64,000 nt of DNA. It comes from Chitinophaga filiformis (GTDB lineage: Bacteria; Bacteroidota; Bacteroidia; Chitinophagales; Chitinophagaceae). Position numbers and translations under genes: made by a program. The stretch spans positions 1,116,001 through 1,180,000 of the forward strand of contig NZ_CP095855.1 of assembly GCF_023100805.1 (NCBI RefSeq), in the 5' to 3' direction. Of the stretch, positions 55,107 through 63,481 are shown in pieces (the first letter of the stretch is position 1; every line of letters starts with the position of its first letter). The notes under the pieces are model-generated. The model was not told the DNA's origin. It searched no databases and saw nothing but the letters and a program-made list of their open reading frames with translations.

Positions 55107-55880
55107 GTGATGAAAAGGCCCAAAATATCAATGTTGGTACCAGGTAAAAGCAATGCCAACAAATTTTTTTCCATAGTTCTGAAAAAGGAGCTGCTTAAAA
55201 TGCCGGAATACTTTACAACCTGGAGTAAGATATTTGTTGTTTCTGGTATCAATGGCGATTTTCATACCCTAAAGAAAATCTTGATAAAAAACGGAATCAT
55301 AAATACTAAATACCAGTGGACATTTGAAGATGGGAGATTGGTCATATTGGGTAACTGTTTTGATGAGAAGAAACTGGAATGCCTTTGGTTGATCTATTCA
55401 CTTGAAGAGAAGGCTGAGAAGTTAGGAGGGCATGTTCATTTTATACCTGGTAAGAAGGAACTTGAAAATTTAAATGGCGGCTGGCGGGATAAGCACCCAC
55501 GATATGCCATGCGGGCCAGCAAGTATGGTAAAAGATTATGTGTGTTGTATGATGGGAATGGTGAGTTATACCGCTGGCTCAGGGTAAAAAATGTAGCTGA
55601 AAGGATTGGTGACTTCCTTTTTACTCATGGTACACTGGATCCTTACGATCTGGCAGCTGAATTTCCTGACCGGTTAGAAGAGGTTTTACGCAGTTCCGGT
55701 GCAAGGTTGATTGTCGCTGGAAATGTCTCATATCCGGGTGTCACCTGCTTTTTGAATGGAAAGTTGATAAATGTCAACACTGGCAGAAATGAAGGTATAT
55801 CAAGAGGTTTACTTATTTATCCCGAAAGTTTCTGTATTGCTGATTCAAATGGGACGATGGAAGAATTGGGCCTCCGATAA
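55107..55880 (+). CDS. Degenerate metallophosphoesterase homologue (probable pseudoenzyme)
   Basis: A 257-residue protein clearly related to the phosphatase half of the protein at 50123: compare WTFEDGRLVILGNCFD with WTFGKGHMVFVGDIFD, ECLWLIYSLEEKAEKLGGHV with ECLWLLYALEGKARDAGGYV, and RIGDFLFTHGT with KIGDKLFVHGG. But the metal-binding motifs are gone: SDIEGN has become SGINGD (residues 46-51), GDIFDRG has become GNCFDEK (82-88) and GNHE has become GKKE (115-118); the final GHT is AGN. The His in FTHGT (H174) remains. The reading frame is intact with no stops, so it is kept as a protein. It has no signal peptide. It is the last gene of the DUF4221/thioredoxin unit. Confidence 0.85.
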   Translation: MMKRPKISMLVPGKSNANKFFSIVLKKELLKMPEYFTTWSKIFVVSGINGDFHTLKKILIKNGIINTKYQWTFEDGRLVILGNCFDEKKLECLWLIYSLEEKAEKLGGHVHFIPGKKELENLNGGWRDKHPRYAMRASKYGKRLCVLYDGNGELYRWLRVKNVAERIGDFLFTHGTLDPYDLAAEFPDRLEEVLRSSGARLIVAGNVSYPGVTCFLNGKLINVNTGRNEGISRGLLIYPESFCIADSNGTMEELGLR

Positions 55881-55962
55881 CAAGAGGAGAACTCAAAAGT
55901 AAAAATAAGCGCTGAGAATCGCTTACAGGACTACCTTACTCAATCAGGTATCCGAATAAAAC

Positions 55963-55992
55963 CAGGGTGTATCATACTTTTGATACGCCCTG
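55963..55992. terminator. Bidirectional terminator between pseudo-phosphatase and kinase-LanC genes
   Basis: CAGGGTGTATCA (55963-55974) pairs with TGATACGCCCTG (55981-55992) with one G-U pair and a 6-base loop, followed by TTGTTTTA on the plus strand. Confidence 0.75.
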
Positions 55993-55997
55993 TTGTT

Positions 55998-58211
55998 TTA
56001 CGGAACCATCAGAGGAAGTCCCAGCTTATTATTGCAGTATCTTACCAAGAAATGGATGACGCCTGCATTGCCCGTCATAAAACTGCTTATCGGTTGCTTT
56101 TCATCCTGAACGAGCCAGTAATTACCATATTTGGGGTGCGTCTTTTTGAGTTGCATAACTACCTGTGCAATCCAGCTGGCCCGGTTTAGCCAGCATTGAT
56201 CTTCAAGCACTTTGTATGCTTCCAGGTATATTTCTCCAAGGCCGCTTAGGCCTTCCTGCTGGCTTAGATTGTCGTCGACTATTTCGATAGGATTAGCATT
56301 TAGCGCCTTGATGGCAGCATCTTTATACATGGTATTACGGGTGATCTCATAACCCTTGATGAACGATAACGCGATACCTGGGCTTCCCTCACTGAACCAG
56401 TCGGCTAGTGGTTGGCCAGATGCGGACTTCCATCGTAAGATGTCATTTTTACTAACAGCGTTTTTCATGAGCCAGTTAAGTCCCTTTTTCCCGGCTTCAA
56501 GTGCATTGGTGTCTTGATAATGCTGGGCATACGTGAGAAGAAAGTGAATAATTCCAGACACTCCATTGATGTAGCCTTTTGTAATTCTTTGCTTTCTGCC
56601 TTTATAGGAACGTACCCAGCTGCCGTTATCTTGCTGTTCGTTGATAAGGCGACTGGCGTATCGCCCGAGCCTGGCTTGTGTTACCGGCATAGCTAAGATT
56701 TCGTTACAATACATATTGGCAAATCCCTGGCCTGCGATACCCGAAGCGTAATTATGTACCTGGCTTTCTTTTTCAAGCAACTTCCCAATCCATTCAATAG
56801 GAAATACCGGTAATAGCTGGGTGCGATATCCTTCACTCAATGCGGCCGCGATACCGTCTGCACCTCTGTGTAAGCCACTTGCAGCCTGGTCTGGTCTTGA
56901 AATGTATTTTAATTCAATCCTATCCAGCGCCTTTTGCACCTGCTCAGATACGCATGAAATGTCGAAGCCTGAGCTTTTAGCTTTGGCGAGGGTATATAAA
57001 ATACCACTATCACCGAGGCTAAAACTGGCGTATCGGGCCTTTAATAGTTTGTTTTTTTCATCGAACGGTGTTTCAATATTTGCCGAGAACCAGCCTTCGT
57101 CATCTGAGAATAAAGGGGTTGAGAAAGCATTGATACCTGATTGCACCACCTTGCGAATGTCATCTTTTGTGAAGGTGTGATATGTTGACGTGCCTTTGTT
57201 GCGTTTAATATGCTGTCGGAACATTAACAGTTCGCTCCGGATGTGGCTGAGGCCTGGCCGCTTCTCTGGTATAGGATCGAGGCATTGCGCAATGACTTCT
57301 CCAAGGCGTTTGTCGGGTATGAAGAAGTTAATTCGATTTACAATGTCTTCATATGGGCCTTCAGTAAGTTTCATTGGGTGTATTCCTCCGAATATCTGCG
57401 ATAATATGGCTCCGGCAGAAAAAATATCTTCATAGATGGTGGGAATGTTCACTGCTATCTGCTCGGGCGACATGTAGCCATAGGTGCCAAGTGTGAACGC
57501 GGGAGTAGGATATTGATGCTTAATCGAATAACTTAGTTCCAGATCAATTAACGCTAATTTGCCATTGGGCATAATCATAAAATTGGCGGGGGTTACATCC
57601 CTATGTACTACTTGTTGCTGATGGAGATTGTCGAGTAATGAAATCATTTGTATCATATAATCAATGATCTTATGCGCTCCTTTCCTTCCGGTCATAAGCA
57701 TCTCCCGTGTGTCTTTCCCCGTCGATTTGATGAATTTACTCAAGGAAATACCTTTGATTGTCTCAACCACAAGGTAATAGTTTCCATTTTCCTCAAAACT
57801 GCCGACCAGCTTTGGTACCCTGACCTTGCCCTGTAATTCTTCATGTAGTCTGTACTGCCATTTAAGACGATCTGTAATGTCTCTTCCATGTTTATCTTTG
57901 CTATCACCCGGCGAGCCTTCCTTGATTACACAAAGGCCAAAATTTAATAGTCCCTTGATATAAAAGCATTTAACAACGTCATTTTTCTGGCTTTGTTTCA
58001 GGCTTTTATATATAACATAGTAATAACCGATTCGTTGTCCACTCTTCTTGCTTGCCTTTTGATTAGGAGTTATTTCCGGCGAAGGAATGACTGTTTTTAT
58101 TGTCGTGATTTGCATAAGTACCAATAAATTATTGTTATCAATAGACTTTATCGAATCTGCTGGAAGACCTGGAAAGGCCCCTTTCAAGTAAGGACGCTTG
58201 CGTTGCACCAA
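55998..58211 (-). CDS. Ser/Thr kinase-LanC fusion (class III/IV lanthionine-synthetase-like), lacking zinc ligands and a lyase domain
   Basis: A 737-residue protein (an alternative start is Met33 at 58115). A kinase domain at about 62-335 has the ATP-binding Lys K97 (CVIKEG), VVHRDVTPAN with D205 and N210, LIDLE with D223 in place of DFG, and YMSPEQ. A LanC-like alpha/alpha barrel at about 395-737 has the repeated Gly motifs GLHRGADG, YASGIAGQG, INGVSG, FSEGSPG, LSGLG and TGNAG. The usual zinc ligands are missing: WC-x-G reads WFSEG (605-609) and CHG reads QEG (652-654), as in class III enzymes. No OspF-type lyase domain is visible. It follows a 260-residue unknown and a small HTH gene on the same strand. 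A RiPP synthetase or a protein-modifying kinase are both possible. Confidence 0.82.
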   Translation of the reverse strand: MVQRKRPYLKGAFPGLPADSIKSIDNNNLLVLMQITTIKTVIPSPEITPNQKASKKSGQRIGYYYVIYKSLKQSQKNDVVKCFYIKGLLNFGLCVIKEGSPGDSKDKHGRDITDRLKWQYRLHEELQGKVRVPKLVGSFEENGNYYLVVETIKGISLSKFIKSTGKDTREMLMTGRKGAHKIIDYMIQMISLLDNLHQQQVVHRDVTPANFMIMPNGKLALIDLELSYSIKHQYPTPAFTLGTYGYMSPEQIAVNIPTIYEDIFSAGAILSQIFGGIHPMKLTEGPYEDIVNRINFFIPDKRLGEVIAQCLDPIPEKRPGLSHIRSELLMFRQHIKRNKGTSTYHTFTKDDIRKVVQSGINAFSTPLFSDDEGWFSANIETPFDEKNKLLKARYASFSLGDSGILYTLAKAKSSGFDISCVSEQVQKALDRIELKYISRPDQAASGLHRGADGIAAALSEGYRTQLLPVFPIEWIGKLLEKESQVHNYASGIAGQGFANMYCNEILAMPVTQARLGRYASRLINEQQDNGSWVRSYKGRKQRITKGYINGVSGIIHFLLTYAQHYQDTNALEAGKKGLNWLMKNAVSKNDILRWKSASGQPLADWFSEGSPGIALSFIKGYEITRNTMYKDAAIKALNANPIEIVDDNLSQQEGLSGLGEIYLEAYKVLEDQCWLNRASWIAQVVMQLKKTHPKYGNYWLVQDEKQPISSFMTGNAGVIHFLVRYCNNKLGLPLMVP

Positions 58212-58966
58212 TCCACAAATAATGTCTTATAGATTGATAATACATCGGCAATTTCCTGGTCCACGGAATCAAATGTTGCAAGTGCAAGCCTTCTGATTAA
58301 TCCGTTATCCTGAATTCCATAATAAATATGATTTTCGGACTGGAGGGAAAATCCGCTTTTTATGAAACATCCATTCGATAAAGCAATATTCCCCTTTCCT
58401 TTAATGTTTAACAATGAGCAGAAATTGGGGAGATCGATTTCAAGTAAATGATATAAGTTGTCTCTTGTGTGCTGAATGGAATATCCCAGCAAAGCGTTCT
58501 CATCATCTGCTGTATTTATAATTGAATCTATTATTGCAGCAGTTTTTTGAACAGTAGCTATATTTTCAAATGCCAGGAATTCCAATTGGAGCCAGTCTTC
58601 ACGCTTGATCCGTAAATTAAAATCGTTAAATGCAGGTGGTTCGTTAGTTATTTCAAGCTCATTCAGCGCAGCCAGTGTAGGCAGGAAGAATCTGCCCCGA
58701 CTCTCAAAACTATCATCGGGAACAACATGTAGTGAAATTCTTGCGCTTTTGAAATAATGACCAGCCCTTCGATGTTCTGCTTTAACAATCCGCCATTTGA
58801 TGCTTTCAATCTCCAGTATCGTTGGTTTGTTAAATGCTTCAGGCAGTTCGGAGTACTTGAGTACATGGGTTGCAATATGATGCCCTGTCTCTCCGTGGAT
58901 CAATGTTACGGTAACTTTTTCTGGGAATAAACCTGATGCTGCATTCAGGACCTGTAATATATTCAT
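58184..58966 (-). CDS. Unrecognised 260-residue protein linked to the kinase-LanC gene
   Basis: A 260-residue protein with no signal peptide or membrane segment. The N-terminal 85 residues look like a beta-rich domain (KVTVTLIHGETGHHIATHV, ILEIESIKWRIVKAEH, ARISLHVVPDD), and the rest is mixed with a helical middle (REDWLQLEFLAFENIATVQKTAAII). I do not recognise a family. Its end overlaps the longest start of the kinase-LanC gene by 28 bases, so the two are likely co-translated and act together. It is the place to look for a missing lyase or a substrate-recognition role. Confidence 0.75.
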   Translation of the reverse strand: MNILQVLNAASGLFPEKVTVTLIHGETGHHIATHVLKYSELPEAFNKPTILEIESIKWRIVKAEHRRAGHYFKSARISLHVVPDDSFESRGRFFLPTLAALNELEITNEPPAFNDFNLRIKREDWLQLEFLAFENIATVQKTAAIIDSIINTADDENALLGYSIQHTRDNLYHLLEIDLPNFCSLLNIKGKGNIALSNGCFIKSGFSLQSENHIYYGIQDNGLIRRLALATFDSVDQEIADVLSIYKTLFVDWCNASVLT

Positions 58967-59013
58967 GTGGTCAGAATATTTGATAGATCAGTGATGAATA
59001 TTGGTATTGCAGT

Positions 59014-59268
59014 TTACATGGTGAGTTCTTGTGCCTCTTCTTTAAAGGCACACATCGCCATAAAACGACCTTCTGTTTCATAGTAGTAACTTTGGCGCTG
59101 TGAGCAGTATTTAATTGGCGCCCCATATTCCTTCATCAGGTTCAGATAATCGAACAGGCTCCTTCTTGACATGCCTAACCTGTGCGCTAATTGATCAGGA
59201 GTCCCTGTCCCTTTAATGCGAATGAGATTGTCTATATGTTTCAGGCGATATAAAATGTCGATTGTCAT
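59014..59268 (-). CDS. Small HTH protein (DeoR/HTH_11-like)
   Basis: An 84-residue protein with a winged-helix core at about 5-50: LYRLKHIDNLIRIKGTGTPDQLAHRLGMSRRSLFDYLNLMKEYGAPI. The tail (YCSQRQSYYYETEGRFM) fits the wing. Proteins of this size and type accompany several kinds of Bacteroidota RiPP loci as I recall, probably as local regulators. It is upstream of the unknown and kinase-LanC genes on the same strand, with a 47-base gap. Confidence 0.82.
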   Translation of the reverse strand: MTIDILYRLKHIDNLIRIKGTGTPDQLAHRLGMSRRSLFDYLNLMKEYGAPIKYCSQRQSYYYETEGRFMAMCAFKEEAQELTM

Positions 59269-59303
59269 ATGCTTGATTGGATTATTATAATGGAATAGGT
59301 TTT

Positions 59304-59654
59304 ATGAAGGTCAGTTATGGTAACTCAAAAGGGATTTTAGTAGTACAGCGTTTACACAGCTTTTCTCATAACAGGATAGCTGGCTGGAACATAGCTATAT
59401 ACATGTTGATCTATATCGTCCCTCCTTACAAGGCGATCTGGTATCTGGGTTACCATATAAAGAATGTATGGTTAAACAAAAAGGAACAACGTCTGATGAT
59501 GTTGCGGGCTAACGGGGTGGAAATACTATTCCCTGCCCGGTGGGCTTTGCATGAATATCATAAGCTGTTACTTATTCCGGTTAGAAATATACAATGGTAC
59601 TATAACAGGGTTAAAATGCTCTTTCGTTGGGTTCTGAATTCGTCTATAGGCTGA
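59304..59654 (+). CDS. Hypothetical 116-residue protein with one hydrophobic segment
   Basis: The frame starts at ATG 59304 (a TTG at 59277 is possible), divergent from the HTH gene. Residues about 29-50 (GWNIAIYMLIYIVPPYKAIWYL) could cross the membrane, and the rest is basic with many Trp and Tyr. I do not recognise it. Codon choice looks plausible, but there is no family evidence, so it may be spurious. Confidence 0.4.
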   Translation: MKVSYGNSKGILVVQRLHSFSHNRIAGWNIAIYMLIYIVPPYKAIWYLGYHIKNVWLNKKEQRLMMLRANGVEILFPARWALHEYHKLLLIPVRNIQWYYNRVKMLFRWVLNSSIG

Positions 59655-59766
59655 GTACAATACTGTCGCAATATTAAAGTTAGGTTAATAATTGTTCGCT
59701 AAATTATCCGGGGAGGCATATTTACTTATCCTCAGTAGCAATTTCCGCAGTCGTTTGTTGTTGAGA

Positions 59767-60753
59767 TTATTTAATTACTAATCCATTCTTTCTCGTCTCA
59801 CTAGGTGTCTCTCCATAATAATTCTTATACACCTTGGTAAGTGCTGATGGGTTCTTATACCCCAGTACATACGCAATATGTGCGATGCTCACTTCATTCT
59901 CCAAACACAGGGCTCTGGCTCTTTCCATCCTTACCTTTAACTGATAGTCGCTAAACGACATACCGCAGTACTTAATAAAGCTTTGCCGTAGTTTGGATGC
60001 ACTGACAAAGTACGTAGCCGCCAATTGGGAGATGGTCAGTTCCTTGTCTACATTATTACGGATAAACGTTTTAATAGTATTAAAGGTCACATCATGCGAG
60101 GAGGATATGGTGTTATTATCCTGTTGTTCGAGAATCAGGATTAACAGCTCCTGTAGTTTACCTAATAGCCATGTCTTGCGTAAGCCCGTATTTACAACAG
60201 AAAATTTCAGCTCATGATTCAGGTGATGCAGGCCTTCCCAGATGATCCCCGGGGTAGGAGTGAGAAGCATGGGCATGCCCATATCCATCTTATATAACCA
60301 TAATTTGGCTAGTTTGGAATGATGGGTATAGATTGCCAGCATGTCCCGGCTGAAGCCGTAATATTGTATTTCGTAGATTCCCGGACTGAGCAGGACCGCC
60401 TGTTGTGGCCCGACAATATGAAAGCAGCCATACTGCCCCTGAAGCAGGGGGACGGTTGTCATATCTGTATGAGAAAGATTGATACTGCCTTCTATCATGC
60501 AGCACACCACACTCAGACCTTCTTGGACCTTCGGCAACAGTTGCACAGGCTCTCTTACGATGAAAATGTTATTACTCAGGCTGGAGCCATCAGCTACCGT
60601 TGTATGGTATATAATATCTACCGGCGGACTGGTCACAAGCACAGGCTCCGCGAAATCACAACGGTAAGCGGCATACTGTGGGGGCAACTGGTGGGTGATT
60701 TTAATATGGTGCTCAGGAATACCGACTATACCATATTCGATAGTCACGTTCAT
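59767..60753 (-). CDS. AraC-family transcriptional regulator
   Basis: A 328-residue protein. The N-terminal 200 residues form a ligand-sensing region I cannot assign; the C-terminal AraC domain (about 225-325) has the two HTH motifs ELTISQLAATYFVSASKLRQS and VSIAHIAYVLGYKNPSALTK and ends with the typical YYGETPSETRKN. It lies downstream of the kinase-LanC/HTH set on the same strand but is probably a separate transcript. No target operator can be named. Confidence 0.92.
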   Translation of the reverse strand: MNVTIEYGIVGIPEHHIKITHQLPPQYAAYRCDFAEPVLVTSPPVDIIYHTTVADGSSLSNNIFIVREPVQLLPKVQEGLSVVCCMIEGSINLSHTDMTTVPLLQGQYGCFHIVGPQQAVLLSPGIYEIQYYGFSRDMLAIYTHHSKLAKLWLYKMDMGMPMLLTPTPGIIWEGLHHLNHELKFSVVNTGLRKTWLLGKLQELLILILEQQDNNTISSSHDVTFNTIKTFIRNNVDKELTISQLAATYFVSASKLRQSFIKYCGMSFSDYQLKVRMERARALCLENEVSIAHIAYVLGYKNPSALTKVYKNYYGETPSETRKNGLVIK

Positions 60754-60892
60754 ATAGGTAACATTTACTTTGAGGGATGTTGGCTCGTTTGGCTTCAGGT
60801 CAACATACGGGCTAATTGATAGACAACTAATATTAACTGTAATAAAAAGGAAAGCAAAAAAAAGCAGGTTAAGAAATTATTAAGAATAAAAG

Positions 60893-60916
60893 GAGCCAGG
60901 CTAAACAACCTGGCTC
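60893..60916 (-). terminator. Hairpin with minus-strand U-tract upstream of araC-type gene
   Basis: GAGCCAGG (60893-60900) pairs with CCTGGCTC (60909-60916). Read on the minus strand it is followed by TTTTATTCTT, like an intrinsic terminator for a transcript entering from the right. Confidence 0.55.
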
Positions 60917-60954
60917 TTCACTTAAAACAAGAAAACAACCTGTTAAATATTTGA

Positions 60955-60973
60955 CATCTGCACTTTGCAGATG
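60955..60973. other. Perfect 8-bp hairpin between two terminator-like hairpins
   Basis: CATCTGCA (60955-60962) pairs with TGCAGATG (60966-60973) around a CTT loop. It has no T-run on either strand. Confidence 0.5.
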
Positions 60974-61050
60974 CGTTGGATTAAACATTGGATGATCAAA
61001 TGTAGATGGTTGAAATAAGAAAAGTGTGAATGAGATGTTAATGAAAAAAA

Positions 61051-61080
61051 ATTGTCCCGGGAATCGCTACCCGGGACAAT
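61051..61080 (-). terminator. Perfect 11-bp hairpin with minus-strand T8 tract
   Basis: ATTGTCCCGGG (61051-61061) pairs perfectly with 61070-61080 around AATCGCTA. On the minus strand it is followed by eight T, so it fits an intrinsic terminator, yet no minus-strand gene is visible to its right. Confidence 0.6.
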
Positions 61081-61412
61081 AACTAAAACAACAGCTATGA
61101 ATGAAAAAATCTTTATTCAATGAGAAAGATTCAATTACCATACCATCTGACTATAGCCGGGGCAACGATGACAGATCTTATCGCATTTAGGGGAGTGTCT
61201 ACAAATAGTGTGGAAATTATTCCACAATTTTGTGATCGGGTGGGATATAACACCTATGGAAATCATGTGGTTGGTCATGGATTGATATTTGACAGCATAG
61301 TATCTGGGTATTTTGGACGAATTAGGGAGGATCTAATATTGATATAGAACCGGTTTTTGTACGAATACATCTTCAAGCATTTGATAATCAATTTAATGGT
61401 ACAAGTGAACGC

Positions 61413-61844
61413 ATGGCACAGCATATAAAAACGGACGTGGACCGTCCGTCTGACAAAATATTGACAACCGAGGGGGAAAAAGGGTCGTTTATTTTGATCA
61501 TTGACGATGAACCTGATATTTGTCGACTATTGCAATTAAGTCTGGTTAAACATGGATATAAAGTAAAATATGTTCACGCACTGACAGAAGGGATGCAATA
61601 TTTACAACAGCAACAACCGGATTTGCTTTTCCTGGACATACACTTGCCAGATGGCTCCGGCCTCGAGGCATTGCCAGCAATCAAAAAGAAATGCCCCGCC
61701 CTGCCGGTGATAACGATTAGTGCATATGACAACGGCATGGAAAAGCAAAAAGCATTGAATGCCGGAGCCAGTTATTTTATGGCAAAACCATTTAATGTGA
61801 CGAACCTGGATGAGCTAATGAGCGATATGTTAAGACGAAAATAA
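61413..61844 (+). CDS. Stand-alone response-regulator receiver protein
   Basis: A 143-residue single receiver domain after a 25-residue tail. LIIDDEPD at about 29-36 gives the acidic pair, D75 (LLFLDIHLP) is the phospho-acceptor, the Thr is in VITISAYD and the Lys in FMAKPF. It has no output domain, so it likely passes phosphate on or acts by protein binding. It lies 59 bases before the second sigma-54 activator, which suggests a shared pathway. Confidence 0.92.
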   Translation: MAQHIKTDVDRPSDKILTTEGEKGSFILIIDDEPDICRLLQLSLVKHGYKVKYVHALTEGMQYLQQQQPDLLFLDIHLPDGSGLEALPAIKKKCPALPVITISAYDNGMEKQKALNAGASYFMAKPFNVTNLDELMSDMLRRK

Positions 61845-61903
61845 GATCGGTGATAAATTTGTAAATTTAATTTAGCAGTTGTCAAACACCACATATAAAT
61901 ATT

Positions 61904-63373
61904 ATGAGAAATATTCTGATAATTGACGATGAGATCAATATTTGTACGTTATTAAGCAAGTTTTTAGGTAAACATGGCTTCAAGGTGGATACTACCATGA
62001 GCGGTGCAACTGCTTTGAAGATGATGAAGGAAAAAACTTTCGACCTGGTGTTGTGCGACTACCGGCTGAAAGACACAGATGGTGCGCAGTTGCTGCAGGA
62101 CATTCTTCAGATCAACCCACGTACTATCGTAATCATCATTACCGGGTATACCGATGTCAGAGTTGCAGTGGATATGGTGAAGAACGGGGCTTACGATTAC
62201 CTTTCCAAACCGCTTTATCCGGACGAAATATTGAACCTGGTACACAAAGCATTTGCACACATGGACGCTGAGCGCGAACGCGAAGAATCTATGCCAATAC
62301 GTACAGTAAACGGAGCCTCCACAGGCAACGGGTCTGTACAGGATTCCCGGGATAGTGACCCGGACGGTGAGATGCTGGACAAAAACCATAAATACGTATA
62401 CGGTGAAAGTAATGGCGCAAAGGAATTGTTCCGCCAGATCAAACTGGTGGCGCCCACTGACTACAGTGTGATCATTTTCGGGGAAACCGGTACAGGTAAA
62501 GAGTCTGTAGCACACCTCATTCACCATCATAGTAAACGGCAAAACCAGCCTTTCGTAGCGCTGGACTGCGGCAGCCTTTCCAAAGAACTGGCTGCAAGTG
62601 AACTGTTCGGTCATGAGAAAGGATCTTTTACAGGCGCTATCAATACTAAGATAGGCGCCTTCGAACAGGCCCATGGCGGTACCCTGTTCCTGGACGAAGT
62701 AGCAAATCTCTCTTATGATATCCAGGTAGCTTTATTGCGTGTCATCCAGGAAAAGGTGATCCGCAGAGTAGGCAGCCTGAAAGAAATACCGATAGATGTA
62801 CGCATCATCGTAGCATCCAATGAAAAACTTTCTGAATCTGTAGCGAAGGGCCGCTTCCGTGAAGACCTGTTCCACAGGTTCAATGAGTTCACAATCTATA
62901 TTCCGCCATTACGTGAAAGGGTCGAAGACCTTCCGCTGTTTGTAGATGCATTCATGCGCCAGGTGGAAAGAGAATTGCAAAAGAATTGTGGTAAGATCAC
63001 GAACGAAGTATGGGAATGCTTCAGCAGGTACAACTGGCCAGGCAATATCCGTGAACTGAAGAACGTGATACGCCGTGCCTGCCTGCTCACTCCGGAACAT
63101 GAAGACATTACCTTGTCAACATTGCCGCTGGAAATGAAAGAGTCGTTTGCACAGCAACCATATGAGGAAGATCACCAGGTGAATATGTCGGGTGAACTGA
63201 TCTCCATCACAAATGAAAATGACTTAAAAACAGTAGCGCTACAGGCAGAGTACAATAAGATCATTAATGTGCTCAAAGAAGTGAAATATAATAAGACGAA
63301 AGCAGCACAGCTACTGAACATAGACCGTAAAACCTTATACAACAAACTAAGGTTACTCAATATTAATTACTAG
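61904..63373 (+). CDS. Sigma-54-dependent response regulator (NtrC family, second)
   Basis: A 489-residue protein with a receiver at 1-120 (D52 in LVLCDYRL), a linker, an AAA+ domain at about 165-400 with Walker A GETGTGKE (193-200), sigma-54 contact loop GSFTGA (240-245) and Walker B GGTLFLDEVAN, and a C-terminal Fis-type HTH (NKTKAAQLLNIDRKTLYNKLRLL). It should activate sigma-54 promoters. Its loop keeps the G that the other activator in this window has replaced with D. No histidine kinase lies beside it. Confidence 0.95.
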   Translation: MRNILIIDDEINICTLLSKFLGKHGFKVDTTMSGATALKMMKEKTFDLVLCDYRLKDTDGAQLLQDILQINPRTIVIIITGYTDVRVAVDMVKNGAYDYLSKPLYPDEILNLVHKAFAHMDAEREREESMPIRTVNGASTGNGSVQDSRDSDPDGEMLDKNHKYVYGESNGAKELFRQIKLVAPTDYSVIIFGETGTGKESVAHLIHHHSKRQNQPFVALDCGSLSKELAASELFGHEKGSFTGAINTKIGAFEQAHGGTLFLDEVANLSYDIQVALLRVIQEKVIRRVGSLKEIPIDVRIIVASNEKLSESVAKGRFREDLFHRFNEFTIYIPPLRERVEDLPLFVDAFMRQVERELQKNCGKITNEVWECFSRYNWPGNIRELKNVIRRACLLTPEHEDITLSTLPLEMKESFAQQPYEEDHQVNMSGELISITNENDLKTVALQAEYNKIINVLKEVKYNKTKAAQLLNIDRKTLYNKLRLLNINY

Positions 63374-63407
63374 CGATATCAATATAATGTTTGTTTATAC
63401 TCAACAC

Positions 63408-63432
63408 AGGCCCGTTATCCAGCGGGCCTTTT
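63408..63432 (+). terminator. Terminator after the second sigma-54 activator
   Basis: AGGCCCG (63408-63414) pairs with CGGGCCT (63423-63429) around an 8-base loop, followed by TTTTCT. Confidence 0.75.
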
Positions 63433-63481
63433 CTATGCGGTATACTATTTGCACTTTTAGACACTATAAAACCTTGCATTT

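Larger units (their letters stand above)
60754..61412. other. Long region with three hairpins and no convincing gene
   Basis: About 660 bases between the AraC gene and the receiver gene. It holds hairpins at 60893-60916, 60955-60973 and 61051-61080. A 75-codon frame at 61120-61347 on the plus strand has no recognisable family and is not called as a gene. Confidence 0.55.

Noticed and set aside
55998-59268. Calling this a complete lanthipeptide gene cluster
   Set aside because: No precursor peptide with a leader and Ser/Thr/Cys core lies next to the enzyme, no lyase domain is visible and no dedicated transporter or protease is adjacent. The secreted peptide at 52952 has a Sec-type signal, which is unlike usual class III leaders.
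61120-61347. 75-codon plus-strand frame in the hairpin-rich region
   Set aside because: No recognisable motif, no leader features and no context; kept only as a note in the intergenic entry.
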